Positions 8,194 to 15,633 of a DNA stretch of 33,946 nucleotides are shown piece after piece. Every line of letters starts with the position of its first letter. The stretch's first letter is position 1. The notes beneath the pieces are model-generated. The model did not search any database, had not been told where the DNA came from, and saw only the letters and a program-made list of their open reading frames with translations. The translations under genes were made by a program, and so were the position numbers. The DNA lies in contig CALXGC010000088.1 in NCBI GenBank assembly GCA_944387755.1, positions 1 through 33,946 of the forward strand, in the 5' to 3' direction. Origin of the DNA: an uncultured Oscillospiraceae bacterium. Lineage in GTDB: Bacteria > Bacillota_A > Clostridia > Oscillospirales > Oscillospiraceae.

Positions 8194-8357
8194 GTACAAC
8201 AAAGCAGGAACGGCGCCCCGTCCTCACCCCAGGCAGAGAGCCAAAGGGTTCACATGACCACCAGATACGCCTCCCCCACAGCGGACAGAGGCGGTGTGCA
8301 GCGCGGGTGCCGGTTCCGGCAGACGCGTTTTATTTTTTTGTTTGGAGGTGCTTTCCC
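8194..8357 (+). promoter_or_regulatory. infC leader with attenuator (L20/IF3-type control)
   Basis: The leader ends in an intrinsic terminator: CGCG (8302-8305) pairs with CGCG (8324-8327), UGCCG (8308-8312) pairs with CGGCA (8317-8321), and TTTTATTTTTTT follows at 8328-8339, only 4 bases before the GGAGGT site of infC. An upstream segment GGAACGGC (8207-8214) can pair with GCC-G-GUUCC (8309-8317) and would break the terminator. Firmicute infC operons are known to be controlled by L20-binding leaders that switch in this way. The elements are seen; L20 as the ligand is inferred from the operon. Confidence 0.72.
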
Positions 8358-8888
8358 ATCGCTACGACAGGTCATCAAACCAACGAAGAAATCCGGGACA
8401 AGGAGGTTCGCCTGATCTCGGAGAGCGGCGAACAGCTTGGCATCATGTCGGCCCAGGAGGCGCTGCGCCGGGCAGAGGAGCAGAATCTGGATCTGGTGAA
8501 AATCTCTCCCAATGCGGTTCCTCCCGTGTGCAAGCTGATGGACTACGGCAAGTACCGGTTCGAGCAGACCAAGCGCGAGAAGGAAGCCCGCAAAAATCAG
8601 CGCGTGGTGGAGATCAAGGAGATCCGGATGTCCCCCAGCATCGACGTGAACGACTTCAACGTCAAGCTGCGCAACGCCCAGAAATTTTTGGCGGAGGGCA
8701 ACCGGTGCAAAGTCACCGTCCGGTTCCGCGGCCGCGAGATGGCCCACACCAACATCGGCCAGGAGCTGCTGCTGAAGTTTGCCGAATCCTGCGGCGAAGT
8801 CGCCGTGATGGATAAAAGTCCTAAGCTTGAGGGGCGGCATATGTCCATCTTCCTGTCCCCCAAGCCCGCTAAGGACGCAAAAAAGTAA
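8358..8888 (+). CDS. infC: Translation initiation factor IF-3, probable AUC start
   Basis: IF-3 binds the 30S subunit and checks start codon and initiator tRNA. The 176-residue product has the N domain (TNEEIRDKEVRLI, then GIMSAQEAL and the linker VCKLMDYGKYRFEQ) and the C domain (EIRMSPSIDVNDFNVKL, VTVRFRGREM). The only Shine-Dalgarno-like site, GGAGGT (8344-8349), is 8 bases before an ATC codon, which begins exactly where IF-3 proteins normally start (I/M-ATTGHQTNEEIR). No ATG is in reach; an in-frame GTG at 8307 would add 17 odd residues and lies inside the terminator hairpin. Non-AUG starts such as AUU are classic for infC, where IF-3 represses its own synthesis. Confidence 0.95.
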   Translation: MATTGHQTNEEIRDKEVRLISESGEQLGIMSAQEALRRAEEQNLDLVKISPNAVPPVCKLMDYGKYRFEQTKREKEARKNQRVVEIKEIRMSPSIDVNDFNVKLRNAQKFLAEGNRCKVTVRFRGREMAHTNIGQELLLKFAESCGEVAVMDKSPKLEGRHMSIFLSPKPAKDAKK

Positions 8889-8909
8889 GTCGAAAAGGAG
8901 TTTTCTGTT

Positions 8910-9113
8910 ATGCCGAAGATCAAGACCCACAGCGGCGCCAAGAAGCGTTTCGCTCTCACGAAAAACGGCAAGGTCAAGCGTGCCCACGCCGGCAAGCGGC
9001 ACCTGCTCAACGGCCACGGCAAGACCACCAAGCTGAAGAGAGGCCTCCGGAAGGGCGGCTACGCGGACAAGACCAACGAGGCCGCCATCAAGCGCATGAT
9101 CCTGTACAAGTAA
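8910..9113 (+). CDS. rpmI: 50S ribosomal protein L35
   Basis: A 67-residue, strongly basic protein with the L35 pattern: [14 protein letters not shown] at the start, HAGKRHLL in the middle and [18 protein letters not shown] at the end. It binds 23S rRNA in the large subunit. An AAAGGAG site precedes the ATG. It sits 21 bases after infC and 20 before rplT, the invariant order of this operon. Confidence 0.97.
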   Translation: MPKIKTHSGAKKRFALTKNGKVKRAHAGKRHLLNGHGKTTKLKRGLRKGGYADKTNEAAIKRMILYK

Positions 9114-9133
9114 GAGAAGGAGGCTGAACTACA

Positions 9134-9490
9134 ATGGCAAGAGTGAAAGTCGCGATGATGACGCGCAAGAGAAGAAATAAAGTCCTGAAGATGGCCAAGG
9201 GCTACTGGGGCTCCAAGTCCAAGCACTTCAAGATGGCCAACCAGGCCGTCATGAAGTCCGGCGTGTACGCCTATGCCGGCCGCAAGCAGAAGAAGCGCAA
9301 CTTCCGCCAGCTTTGGATCACCCGGATCAGCGCCGCCTGCAAGCTCAACGGGATGAACTACTCCACCTTCATGAACGGCCTGAAGAAGGCCGGGATTGAG
9401 ATGAACCGGAAGATGCTGGCCGAGCTGGCCGTCAACGACAAGGCCGCCTTCGCCCAGCTCACCGAGACCGCCAAGAAGGCCCTGGCCTAA
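9134..9490 (+). CDS. rplT: 50S ribosomal protein L20
   Basis: A 118-residue L20, the full family length. The basic N-terminal tail ([22 protein letters not shown]) and the globular end with [20 protein letters not shown] and [21 protein letters not shown] are typical. L20 is needed early in 50S assembly and in Firmicutes also represses its own operon by binding the leader, which fits the attenuator seen upstream of infC. The ribosome binding site is AAGGAGG. A strong terminator ends the operon 20 bases later. Confidence 0.97.
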   Translation: MARVKVAMMTRKRRNKVLKMAKGYWGSKSKHFKMANQAVMKSGVYAYAGRKQKKRNFRQLWITRISAACKLNGMNYSTFMNGLKKAGIEMNRKMLAELAVNDKAAFAQLTETAKKALA

Positions 9491-9511
9491 CTGGCTGCTT
9501 TCAACGCCTAA

Positions 9512-9545
9512 CGCCTGAATTCCACAGGAATTCAGGCGTTTTTTT
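9512..9545 (+). terminator. Terminator of infC-rpmI-rplT
   Basis: A perfect 12-bp stem (9512-9523 pairs with 9527-9538) with loop ACA is followed by seven T residues. Confidence 0.96.
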
Positions 9546-9569
9546 GCGCTCCGGCGGCAGGAACCCCGT

Positions 9570-9598
9570 CACCTCCGCCCGGCGGGGCGCATACGCTG
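9570..9598 (+). promoter_or_regulatory. Sigma-K-like promoter of dpaA
   Basis: CACC (9570-9573) and CATACGCTG (9590-9598) are 16 bases apart, close to the sigma-K consensus (mACm, 16-17 bases, CATAnnnTA) with one mismatch in the last -10 base. Dipicolinate synthase is made in the mother cell under sigma-K in Bacillus, so the match makes sense. No SigA boxes were seen here. Confidence 0.62.
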
Positions 9599-9626
9599 AA
9601 TCAGAACGCGACAGGAGGAGCTTGCC

Positions 9627-10499
9627 ATGAGGAAGGAACTGAATTTCTGGGTGCTGGGGGGCGACCTGCGGCAGGGAAAGCTGGCCCAGCTTCTGGCGGA
9701 GGACGGACACCAGGTCCACACCTATGCCCTGGAGGAGGGGACGCCCGGCGGGGGGCCGGCGGCGGAGGAGAGTCTGGCGGGGGCGGCGGAGGCGGACTGT
9801 GTGATTCTGCCCCTTCCGGTCTGCCAGGGGGAGGGGCGGCTGAACTGCCCCCTCTCCGCCCGGCGGCCCGCCCTGTCCGCCGTGATGGACGCCCTGGTCC
9901 CCGGCCAGACGGTGGTGGGCGGCCTGGTGGACCCCATCACCGCCGCCCTGGCGGAGGAGCGGGGCCTGACCGTGCTGGACTACTTCGCACGGGAGGAGCT
10001 GGCGGTGGCCAACGCGGCGCCCACCGCCGAGGGGGCGGTGCAGATTGCCATGGAGCAGCTCCCCATTACCATCCACGGGGCGAAGGTGCTGGTGGTGGGA
10101 TACGGCCGGGTGGGACGCGTGGCCGCCCAGCGGTTTGCCGCCCTGGGGGCGGACGTCGCCGTGGCCGCCCTGCGGTACGAGTCCCTGGCCTGGGCACAGG
10201 TCATGGGCTATGGGGCGGTGATGACCGGACAGCTCGCGGGCCGGCTGTCCGGCTATGACCTGGTGGTGAACACCGTCCCCGCTCTGGTGCTGGGAGAGGC
10301 GGAGCTGGCCGGGTTAAAGCCGGACTGTCTGGTGCTGGATCTGGCCAGCAAGCCGGGCGGCGTGGACCTGGGGACCGCCGCGCGGCTGGGGCGGACGGTG
10401 ATTTGGGCGCTGTCTCTGCCGGGAAAGGTTGCCCCGGCGACGGCCGGAGCGGCCATCAAAAATACGATTTATCACATGCTCCACGAGCTTGGCGCATAA
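9627..10499 (+). CDS. dpaA: Dipicolinate synthase subunit A
   Basis: A 290-residue NAD(P)-dependent subunit of the enzyme that oxidises dihydrodipicolinate to dipicolinic acid, the calcium chelator of spore cores. The N-terminal domain (FWVLGGDLRQGKLAQLLAEDGHQV) is the DpaA_N type, and a second dinucleotide fold near residue 155 carries VLVVGYGRVGR (GxGxxG). An AGGAGG site lies 8 bases before the ATG. It is followed by dpaB after 23 bases. Unlike Bacillus, no asd or dapA genes follow. Its presence indicates an endospore-forming lineage. Confidence 0.94.
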   Translation: MRKELNFWVLGGDLRQGKLAQLLAEDGHQVHTYALEEGTPGGGPAAEESLAGAAEADCVILPLPVCQGEGRLNCPLSARRPALSAVMDALVPGQTVVGGLVDPITAALAEERGLTVLDYFAREELAVANAAPTAEGAVQIAMEQLPITIHGAKVLVVGYGRVGRVAAQRFAALGADVAVAALRYESLAWAQVMGYGAVMTGQLAGRLSGYDLVVNTVPALVLGEAELAGLKPDCLVLDLASKPGGVDLGTAARLGRTVIWALSLPGKVAPATAGAAIKNTIYHMLHELGA

Positions 10500-10522
10500 G
10501 CATGAGAAAGGAAGCGGTTGCA

Positions 10523-11107
10523 ATGCTGGAAGAGAAGACCATCGGATTTGCCATGTGCGGCTCCTTCTGCACCCACAGCCGGGCCATGGAGGCCCTGGAG
10601 CAGGTGCGCGCCCGGTTTGCCCACGTGATTCCCATCGTGTCCGAGTTCACAGCGGCGGAGGACACCCGGTTCGGAAACGCCCACGATCTGATGCGGGAGA
10701 TGATGCGCATCTGCGACCACCGGGTCATTACCACCATCCAGGAGGCGGAGCCCATCGGGCCCAAGAAGCTGCTGGACCTGCTGATTATCGCCCCCTGTAC
10801 GGGGAACACCCTGGGGAAGCTGGCCAACGGCATTACGGACACCAGCGTCACCATGGCCGCCAAGGCCCACCTGCGCAACGGCCGGCCGGTGCTTATTGCG
10901 CCCTCCACCAACGACGGCCTGGCGGCCTCCGCAGCCAACTTGGGGAGCCTGCTCAACCGGAAGTACATCTACTTCGTCCCCTTTGGCCAGGACGACCCGG
11001 AAAAAAAGCCCGCCTCTCTGGTGGCGGACTTCTCTCTGGTGGCCGACGCGGCCCAGGCCGCCCTGGAGGGGCGGCAGCTCCAGCCCCTGCTGGTGGTCCC
11101 GGCTTGA
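10523..11107 (+). CDS. dpaB: Dipicolinate synthase subunit B
   Basis: A 194-residue flavoprotein-like partner of DpaA. Its start (KTIGFAMCGSFCTHSRAMEAL) and the IIAPCTGNTLGKLANGITDTSV and APSTNDGLAASAANLGSLLNRK stretches are characteristic of SpoVFB/DpaB and of the related phosphopantothenoylcysteine decarboxylase fold. The ATG at 10523 was chosen because AAAGGAAG (10507-10514) is 8 bases upstream; an in-frame ATG at 10502 would add seven residues but lacks a site of its own. It acts in the mother cell late in sporulation. Confidence 0.94.
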   Translation: MLEEKTIGFAMCGSFCTHSRAMEALEQVRARFAHVIPIVSEFTAAEDTRFGNAHDLMREMMRICDHRVITTIQEAEPIGPKKLLDLLIIAPCTGNTLGKLANGITDTSVTMAAKAHLRNGRPVLIAPSTNDGLAASAANLGSLLNRKYIYFVPFGQDDPEKKPASLVADFSLVADAAQAALEGRQLQPLLVVPA

Positions 11108-11145
11108 CTTTCTCCCGGCCCGGCCGATTTCCTCCCGGCTGGACC

Positions 11146-11186
11146 AAAAGCGGCCCGGAGGCGGTTTTTATGCCGCCTCCGGGCCG
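11146..11186 (-). terminator. Terminator of nhaC, possibly shared with dpaAB
   Basis: A 14-bp GC-rich stem (11151-11164 with 11173-11186) lies between the convergent dpaB and nhaC genes. The minus strand continues with CTTTTGG, a modest T-run; the plus strand has only TTAT. It probably serves both directions, better on the minus strand. Confidence 0.75.
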
Positions 11187-11212
11187 TTATGCGGTATAGA
11201 GAATTCGTCTGG

Positions 11213-12622
11213 TCAGGCCACAGCGAAGCCTACAATCAGATAGATGACGGCGGCCAGCACGCCGCAGGTGAGGGCGTAGGGAAGCTGGGTGCGCACGTGG
11301 TCCAGGTGGTCCGAGGCGGAGCCCATGGAGGACAGAATGGTGGTGTCCGACAGGGGGGAGCAGTGGTCGCCGAACACGCCGCCGCCGGCTACCGCCGCAA
11401 ACACCGCCACCACAGTGTTGGTGAGTTCCCCGTTGGTCATGCTGAAGGCCAGGGGCAGGGCGATGGGCATACAGATGGCGAAGGTGCCCCAGGAGGACCC
11501 GGTGGCAAAGGCCATAATGGAGGCCACGATGTAGATCACGCAGGGCAGCAGGTGGGGGGTCAGGAAGCCCTCGCTGAGGGAGATGATGTAGTTGGCGGTG
11601 CCCATGGCCTGGCTCAGGTCGTTGACAGAGTAGGCCAGCGCCAGCAGCACCACGGCGGGCAGCGCCCCCTTGATGCCGTTCATCAGGGTGTCCATGACCT
11701 CTTTAAAGGGAATGCCCTGGACCATCATGCTGATGGTCATGAAGATAACCACGAACAGGAAGGCCTCCATGGTCTTGGCGGAGTGGTACACCGCATAGGT
11801 GCTGATGGCGATGGCCACAATCATCAGCACGGGGAGCAGGAAGTTCAGAAATACGCGGGGCCGGAAGCCGGGGTAGGCGTCCATGCTGGTGAGCTCCTTG
11901 CCCACCAGAGGCTGGGCCCCGTCGGCCAGCACCTTGCCGGTCTCTATGGCCCGCTGTTCGGCCTTCTTCATGGGCCCGAAGTCCTTTACAATGCCGGAGC
12001 CGATGAGTCCCACCATGATGACCGCAAGAATGGGGTAGAAGTTGAAGGGAATGGCCCGCAGGAACAGGGCGGAGCCCTCCTCCTGGGTGGTGATGCAGCC
12101 GATGCCCACCGCAAGGCCGCTGAGATAGGCGGCCCAGCCGGTGATGGGCATGAGCACGCTCACCGGGGCGGAGGTGGAGTCGGCGATGTAGGCCAGCTTT
12201 TCACGGGACACTCTGGCCTTGTCGGTGATGCTGCGCATGGTGCAGCCCACAAACAGGGGGCTGAAGGAGTCGCTGAAATAGATGAACATACCCAGCACCC
12301 AGGCCATAAGCTGCGCGCCCCGGCGGCTCAGGTGCTTGTCGTGGACCCACTGGGAAAAGCCCTGGATGGCGCCTGTCTTCTGAAAATAGGCCACCAGAAT
12401 GCCGATGAAGGTGTTCAGCAGCATAACCCAGGAGAAATCCGTGTTGCCCAGGCTGTTTTTCAGCAGGTCAGGGAACCCGAAAATTCCCATTCCCGACAGG
12501 GTAGTGCCCGCAATACAGGCCACCGCCAGAGCCACAATGGTATTTTTCGTGGCAAAGGACAGCACGATGGCCAGCAGTGCGGGAATGACGGAGATAAACC
12601 CCATATTTACGACTTCTTCCAT
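11213..12622 (-). CDS. nhaC: NhaC-family Na+/H+ antiporter
   Basis: A 469-residue polytopic membrane protein with roughly ten to twelve hydrophobic helices. The family pattern is clear in FIYFSDSFSPLFVGCTMRSITDKARVSREKLAYIADSTSAPV, the SSWGTFAICMPIALPLA helix, and GGGVFGDHCSPLSDTTILSSMGSASDHLDHVRTQLPYAL, which hold the conserved acidic and polar residues of NhaC carriers. Such proteins exchange cytoplasmic Na+ for protons; some relatives swap organic acids or amino acids, so the substrate is likely but not proven. An AAAGGAG site precedes the ATG. A 310-bp repeat element lies just upstream and no clear promoter was found. Confidence 0.87.
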   Translation of the reverse strand: MEEVVNMGFISVIPALLAIVLSFATKNTIVALAVACIAGTTLSGMGIFGFPDLLKNSLGNTDFSWVMLLNTFIGILVAYFQKTGAIQGFSQWVHDKHLSRRGAQLMAWVLGMFIYFSDSFSPLFVGCTMRSITDKARVSREKLAYIADSTSAPVSVLMPITGWAAYLSGLAVGIGCITTQEEGSALFLRAIPFNFYPILAVIMVGLIGSGIVKDFGPMKKAEQRAIETGKVLADGAQPLVGKELTSMDAYPGFRPRVFLNFLLPVLMIVAIAISTYAVYHSAKTMEAFLFVVIFMTISMMVQGIPFKEVMDTLMNGIKGALPAVVLLALAYSVNDLSQAMGTANYIISLSEGFLTPHLLPCVIYIVASIMAFATGSSWGTFAICMPIALPLAFSMTNGELTNTVVAVFAAVAGGGVFGDHCSPLSDTTILSSMGSASDHLDHVRTQLPYALTCGVLAAVIYLIVGFAVA

Positions 12623-12673
12623 GTTTCGTCTCCTTTCGGGGCGGGATAATGCCCAAAGCCTTCTCCTCTGAAA

Positions 12674-12983
12674 GGCAATGTCATTTTATTGGAGGGACAC
12701 ATTGGCCCCTTCCGCTGTTGCCGTAGGGGCGGCCTTTGGCCGCCCGCCGGGTTAACCCCTTCCGCTTCGCTTCGCTCGGCACCTCCCCCAAAGGGGGAGG
12801 CTTTGGAACATACAACGGCCGTTTGCCCCCTGTGAAAGGGGGCGGGGGGAATTCCGAAACGGCGGGCGCGCCGGGTCGTCGCGCCCCACGCACACGACCG
12901 CCCCCTCATCCGGCGCTTCGCGCCACCTTCCCCCCGGTGGGGGGAAGGCTTTTGTGCAGAGCCCTTAAGCGAATGACATTACC
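12674..12983. repeat. 310-bp MITE-like element with terminal inverted repeats
   Basis: This gene-free gap between nhaC and ald is bounded by inverted ends: GGCAATGTCATT (12674-12685) and AATGACATTACC (12972-12983) are reverse complements at 11 of 12 positions. The inside is a chain of short palindromes: GGCGGCC-TTT-GGCCGCC, CCTCCCCC-AAA-GGGGGAGG, GCCCCC-(7)-GGGGGC and CCTTCCCCCC-GGT-GGGGGGAAGG. The composition is unlike the neighbours and there is no transposase. Similar hairpin-rich repeats are common in intergenic spaces of gut Clostridia; the assignment as a non-autonomous mobile element is inference. Confidence 0.68.
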
Positions 12984-13062
12984 ATGAAATGGGAAGGCTT
13001 TTGAAATGTCCAAACCCCACTTTTTTACAACACATACGCGCCCGCGGCGCGGGGAAAACCAG

Positions 13063-14244
13063 TTACAGCTTCACCTGGTCCAGGGGCAGAAGATTGCTGG
13101 AGCGGGTGACGGTGGCGGGGGGAGCGGGGTCCAGGTTCCGGTCCGCAATGCCCAGAATGTCCTCCGGGCGGACCCAGGGGCGGTTCTGGAGGGCGCTGGT
13201 CTCCTCGTGGGTGAGATAGCCCCGATAGGCGGTCAGGCTCCGGCGGAGGAAGCCGTCCCGGACGCAGGCCTCGGCCACGCCGTTGTTCAGGATAGAACGG
13301 AAGTGGGGCAGCACAGAGGCGGCGTAGGCGATGGAGGTGGAGTTGGCGATGGCGCCGGGGATGTTGCTGACGCAGTAGTGGACGGCGCCCTCCTCAATGT
13401 AGCGGGGATTTTCGTGGGTGGTCTCGTGGAAGGACTCGATGGCGCCGTTGTCGTCGTTGCTGATGTCCACGATGACGGAGCCCTTGCCCATGAGCTTGAG
13501 CATGGGCCGGTCAATCAGGAAGTCGTTGCAGCCCTTGGGCCACTTGACGCAGTTGAGGACCATGTCGGTCTCCGGCAGGAGGGCGGCGATGTTCTCCTTG
13601 GTGCACATCATGGTGTCCACCCGCTCCTGATACTGACGCTTCAGAGTGCGGAGAATGCCGATGTTAATGTCCATCACGGTGACGCGGGCCCCCAGGGCGT
13701 ACAGCACGGACAGAGCGGCCTGTCCCACGGTGCCGCCCCCCAAAATCAGCACCTTCATGGCGGGAGCGCCCCCCAGACCGCTGACAAACTTGCCCTTGCC
13801 GCCGTTGATGGACAGCATGGACTCCAGGCCCATGAGGGCCCCCTGCTTGCCGGCGGCCTCGCAGTTGGGGGAGCCGTACCGGTGGCAGTCCTCGGCGGTG
13901 AAGGCAATGCAGCCGCTGTCCAGGATGGCCTGTACCTCCTGGGGGTGGGCGGCGGGGTGGATGCAGGTGAAGAGAATCTGTCCCGGCCGCAGCAGGGAGA
14001 ACTCACAGGGCTCCAGCTCCTTCACCTTGGTGACGAAACCGGCCTGGGCGTAGATCTCCTCCATGGTGTCCACCATCTGAGCGCCGGCCTTCTCATAGGC
14101 CGCGTCCTCGAACCCGGCCTTCTCGCCGGCCCCCCGCTGCACCAGGACGGTGTGCCCGTCGTTGACAAGGGTGGAGATCTCCACCGGGGTGGCGATGGTG
14201 CGGTACTCGCCGTTCTTGATGTCCTTCAGCAGACCAAATACCAT
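13063..14244 (-). CDS. ald: Alanine dehydrogenase (AlaDH/PNT family)
   Basis: A 393-residue enzyme expected to interconvert L-alanine and pyruvate plus ammonia with NAD(H). The residues known from AlaDH structures fall at the expected numbers: Arg15, Lys75 (TKVKELEP) and His96 (FTCIHPAAH), while Asp264 in DISNDDNG matches the catalytic aspartate. The Rossmann motif is VLILGGGTVGQAA (166-178), and TTHENPRYIEEGAVHYCVSNIPGA is the family signature. The GAIANSTS stretch differs from the usual GAVPRTST, so substrate preference could be shifted. The site CTGGAGGA precedes the ATG. Its promoter and a terminator lie in the 160 bases upstream, which implies leader control. Confidence 0.87.
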   Translation of the reverse strand: MVFGLLKDIKNGEYRTIATPVEISTLVNDGHTVLVQRGAGEKAGFEDAAYEKAGAQMVDTMEEIYAQAGFVTKVKELEPCEFSLLRPGQILFTCIHPAAHPQEVQAILDSGCIAFTAEDCHRYGSPNCEAAGKQGALMGLESMLSINGGKGKFVSGLGGAPAMKVLILGGGTVGQAALSVLYALGARVTVMDINIGILRTLKRQYQERVDTMMCTKENIAALLPETDMVLNCVKWPKGCNDFLIDRPMLKLMGKGSVIVDISNDDNGAIESFHETTHENPRYIEEGAVHYCVSNIPGAIANSTSIAYAASVLPHFRSILNNGVAEACVRDGFLRRSLTAYRGYLTHEETSALQNRPWVRPEDILGIADRNLDPAPPATVTRSSNLLPLDQVKL

Positions 14245-14295
14245 AAATAATTCCTCCAGACATTTCCCGCAGAGACGGGAATTTTTATGGGAATG

Positions 14296-14327
14296 AAAAA
14301 GGTCCCGGAGCAGAAGCCTCCGGGACC
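14296..14327 (-). terminator. Terminator in the ald leader, also downstream of birA
   Basis: On the minus strand a perfect 10-bp stem (14327-14318 with 14310-14301) is followed by five T residues. It lies after the stop of birA but also downstream of the ald promoter at 14346-14375, so ald transcripts must pass it. It may act as an attenuator. Confidence 0.85.
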
Positions 14328-14345
14328 CTTGATCCGACGGGGACG

Positions 14346-14375
14346 ATTGTAACGCAGAATCCCCGCCTTTGTCAA
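14346..14375 (-). promoter_or_regulatory. SigA promoter of ald
   Basis: On the minus strand a consensus TTGACA (14375-14370) and TACAAT (14351-14346) are 18 bases apart. Transcription would start near 14339, about 95 nt before the ATG and only about 12 nt before the terminator stem. Confidence 0.8.
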
Positions 14376-14406
14376 CCTTTTGTGGAATTTTCCCCCACTT
14401 TTATTG

Positions 14407-15399
14407 CTACACATAGCCGTACAGCCCCCGGACGGACACCTCGCCGGTGGACAGGGCGGCCCGGCGGCCGTCCGGGTACTCCACCACCAGGCGGAACTCG
14501 TCGTCGATGTCCACCGCGATGGCCTCCTGGCGGGCGGTGGGGGTGATAAGCTGTACCGGATTGCCGGGAGTCAGGCAGTCCCGCCGGTACTGCTCCAGAT
14601 AGGCCTGCTTATCCTGGGGAAAGCGGGCGTACATACGGTCAAAGGCCCGGAGAATCTCCGCAGCCAGATGGGCCCGGCGGACAGGGCGGCCCAGCGCCTG
14701 GGCCAGAGAGCCGGCAATGGGCCGCACATCCGCCTGAAAATCCTCCGGAGCCTGGTTGACGTTGATGCCGACGCCGCAGATGAGATAGTCCAGGGCGTTG
14801 CTCTCGCTCTCCAGGCCCAGCTCGGTGAGAATGCCGCACAGCTTCTTCCCGTTGAGCACCAGGTCGTTGGTCCACTTAATCCGGGGCCGCAGGCCGCAGG
14901 CGGCCTCTATGCCGTCGCACACCGCCACCGCCGCCCAGGCGGTGAAGTCGCCCACCTGGCCCGGCTCCAGCCGGGGCCGCAGCAGGACGGAGAGATACAG
15001 GCCCTTGCCCTTGGGGGACTGGAAGGAGCGGCCCCGCCGCCCCCGGCCGCCGGTCTGCTCCTCGCTGAGAACCACAAGGCCCTCCGGCGCGCCGTTCATG
15101 GCCTGGCGCTTGGCCTCGGTATTGGTGGAGTCGATGGTATCCAGGCACAGCAGGCGGCTCCCTACCCGGAGCCCCGCCAGAGGACCGGCCAGCTCCCCCT
15201 CCCGCAGCCGGTCCGGGGCCTCCTCCAGCCGGTAGCCCCGGTTGGGGGCGGACTGTACCACATAGCCCTCCTGCCGCAGGGCCTCAATGGCCTTCCACAC
15301 CGCCGCCCGGCTGATGCCCAGGGCGCGGCTCATGGCCTCCCCGGACATGTACTGCCCTCCGCTCTCCCGCAGAAGGGAGAGCACCTGTTCCCGGCTCAT
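14407..15399 (-). CDS. birA: Bifunctional biotin ligase / biotin repressor BirA
   Basis: A 330-residue protein joining biotin to carrier proteins through biotinyl-AMP and, with its N-terminal helix-turn-helix, repressing biotin genes. Residues 1-65 form the winged helix (GEAMSRALGISRAAVWKAIEALRQEGY). The ligase core has STNTEAK, the adenylate loop GGRGRRGRSFQSPKGKGLYLS, and KWTNDLVLNGKKLCGILTE with the catalytic lysine, followed by a C-terminal SH3-like domain. The start at 15399 is chosen because GGAGGAAGGACT precedes that ATG; the frame is open further upstream, but that part covers the promoter. It keeps the DNA-binding domain, so it is the regulator type. Confidence 0.95.
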   Translation of the reverse strand: MSREQVLSLLRESGGQYMSGEAMSRALGISRAAVWKAIEALRQEGYVVQSAPNRGYRLEEAPDRLREGELAGPLAGLRVGSRLLCLDTIDSTNTEAKRQAMNGAPEGLVVLSEEQTGGRGRRGRSFQSPKGKGLYLSVLLRPRLEPGQVGDFTAWAAVAVCDGIEAACGLRPRIKWTNDLVLNGKKLCGILTELGLESESNALDYLICGVGINVNQAPEDFQADVRPIAGSLAQALGRPVRRAHLAAEILRAFDRMYARFPQDKQAYLEQYRRDCLTPGNPVQLITPTARQEAIAVDIDDEFRLVVEYPDGRRAALSTGEVSVRGLYGYV

Positions 15400-15435
15400 A
15401 GTCCTTCCTCCCCGCTTGTTTGATTTCCAGACACT

Positions 15436-15464
15436 ATTATAAGAAAAAACAGCCGGGCCGTCAA
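15436..15464 (-). promoter_or_regulatory. SigA promoter of birA
   Basis: On the minus strand TTGACG (15464-15459) and TATAAT (15441-15436) are 17 bases apart, about 37 bases before the birA ATG. Confidence 0.87.
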
Positions 15465-15633
15465 CCAAAAAGCCTGAGCGGTTCACTAACCTGACTTTTA
15501 TCCCAAAAATTCGACAAAATTTCTGGAAAAACACCGCGGCATTAACATAGGATAAAATTTTTTATGAAAAAATAATGTATTATAGGGGAACCCCGCATTT
15601 TGCGGAAATCATACATCAGAAAGGGGAAAAACA

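Noticed and set aside
12681..12909. Small minus-strand frames inside the inverted-end element, with a PPPPFTGG-type sequence
   Set aside because: They are translations of the palindromic repeat, lack ribosome binding sites and have no protein family.
14290..14345. T-box or known riboswitch in the ald leader
   Set aside because: Only about 12 nt stand before the terminator, too short for a T-box or common riboswitch aptamer.
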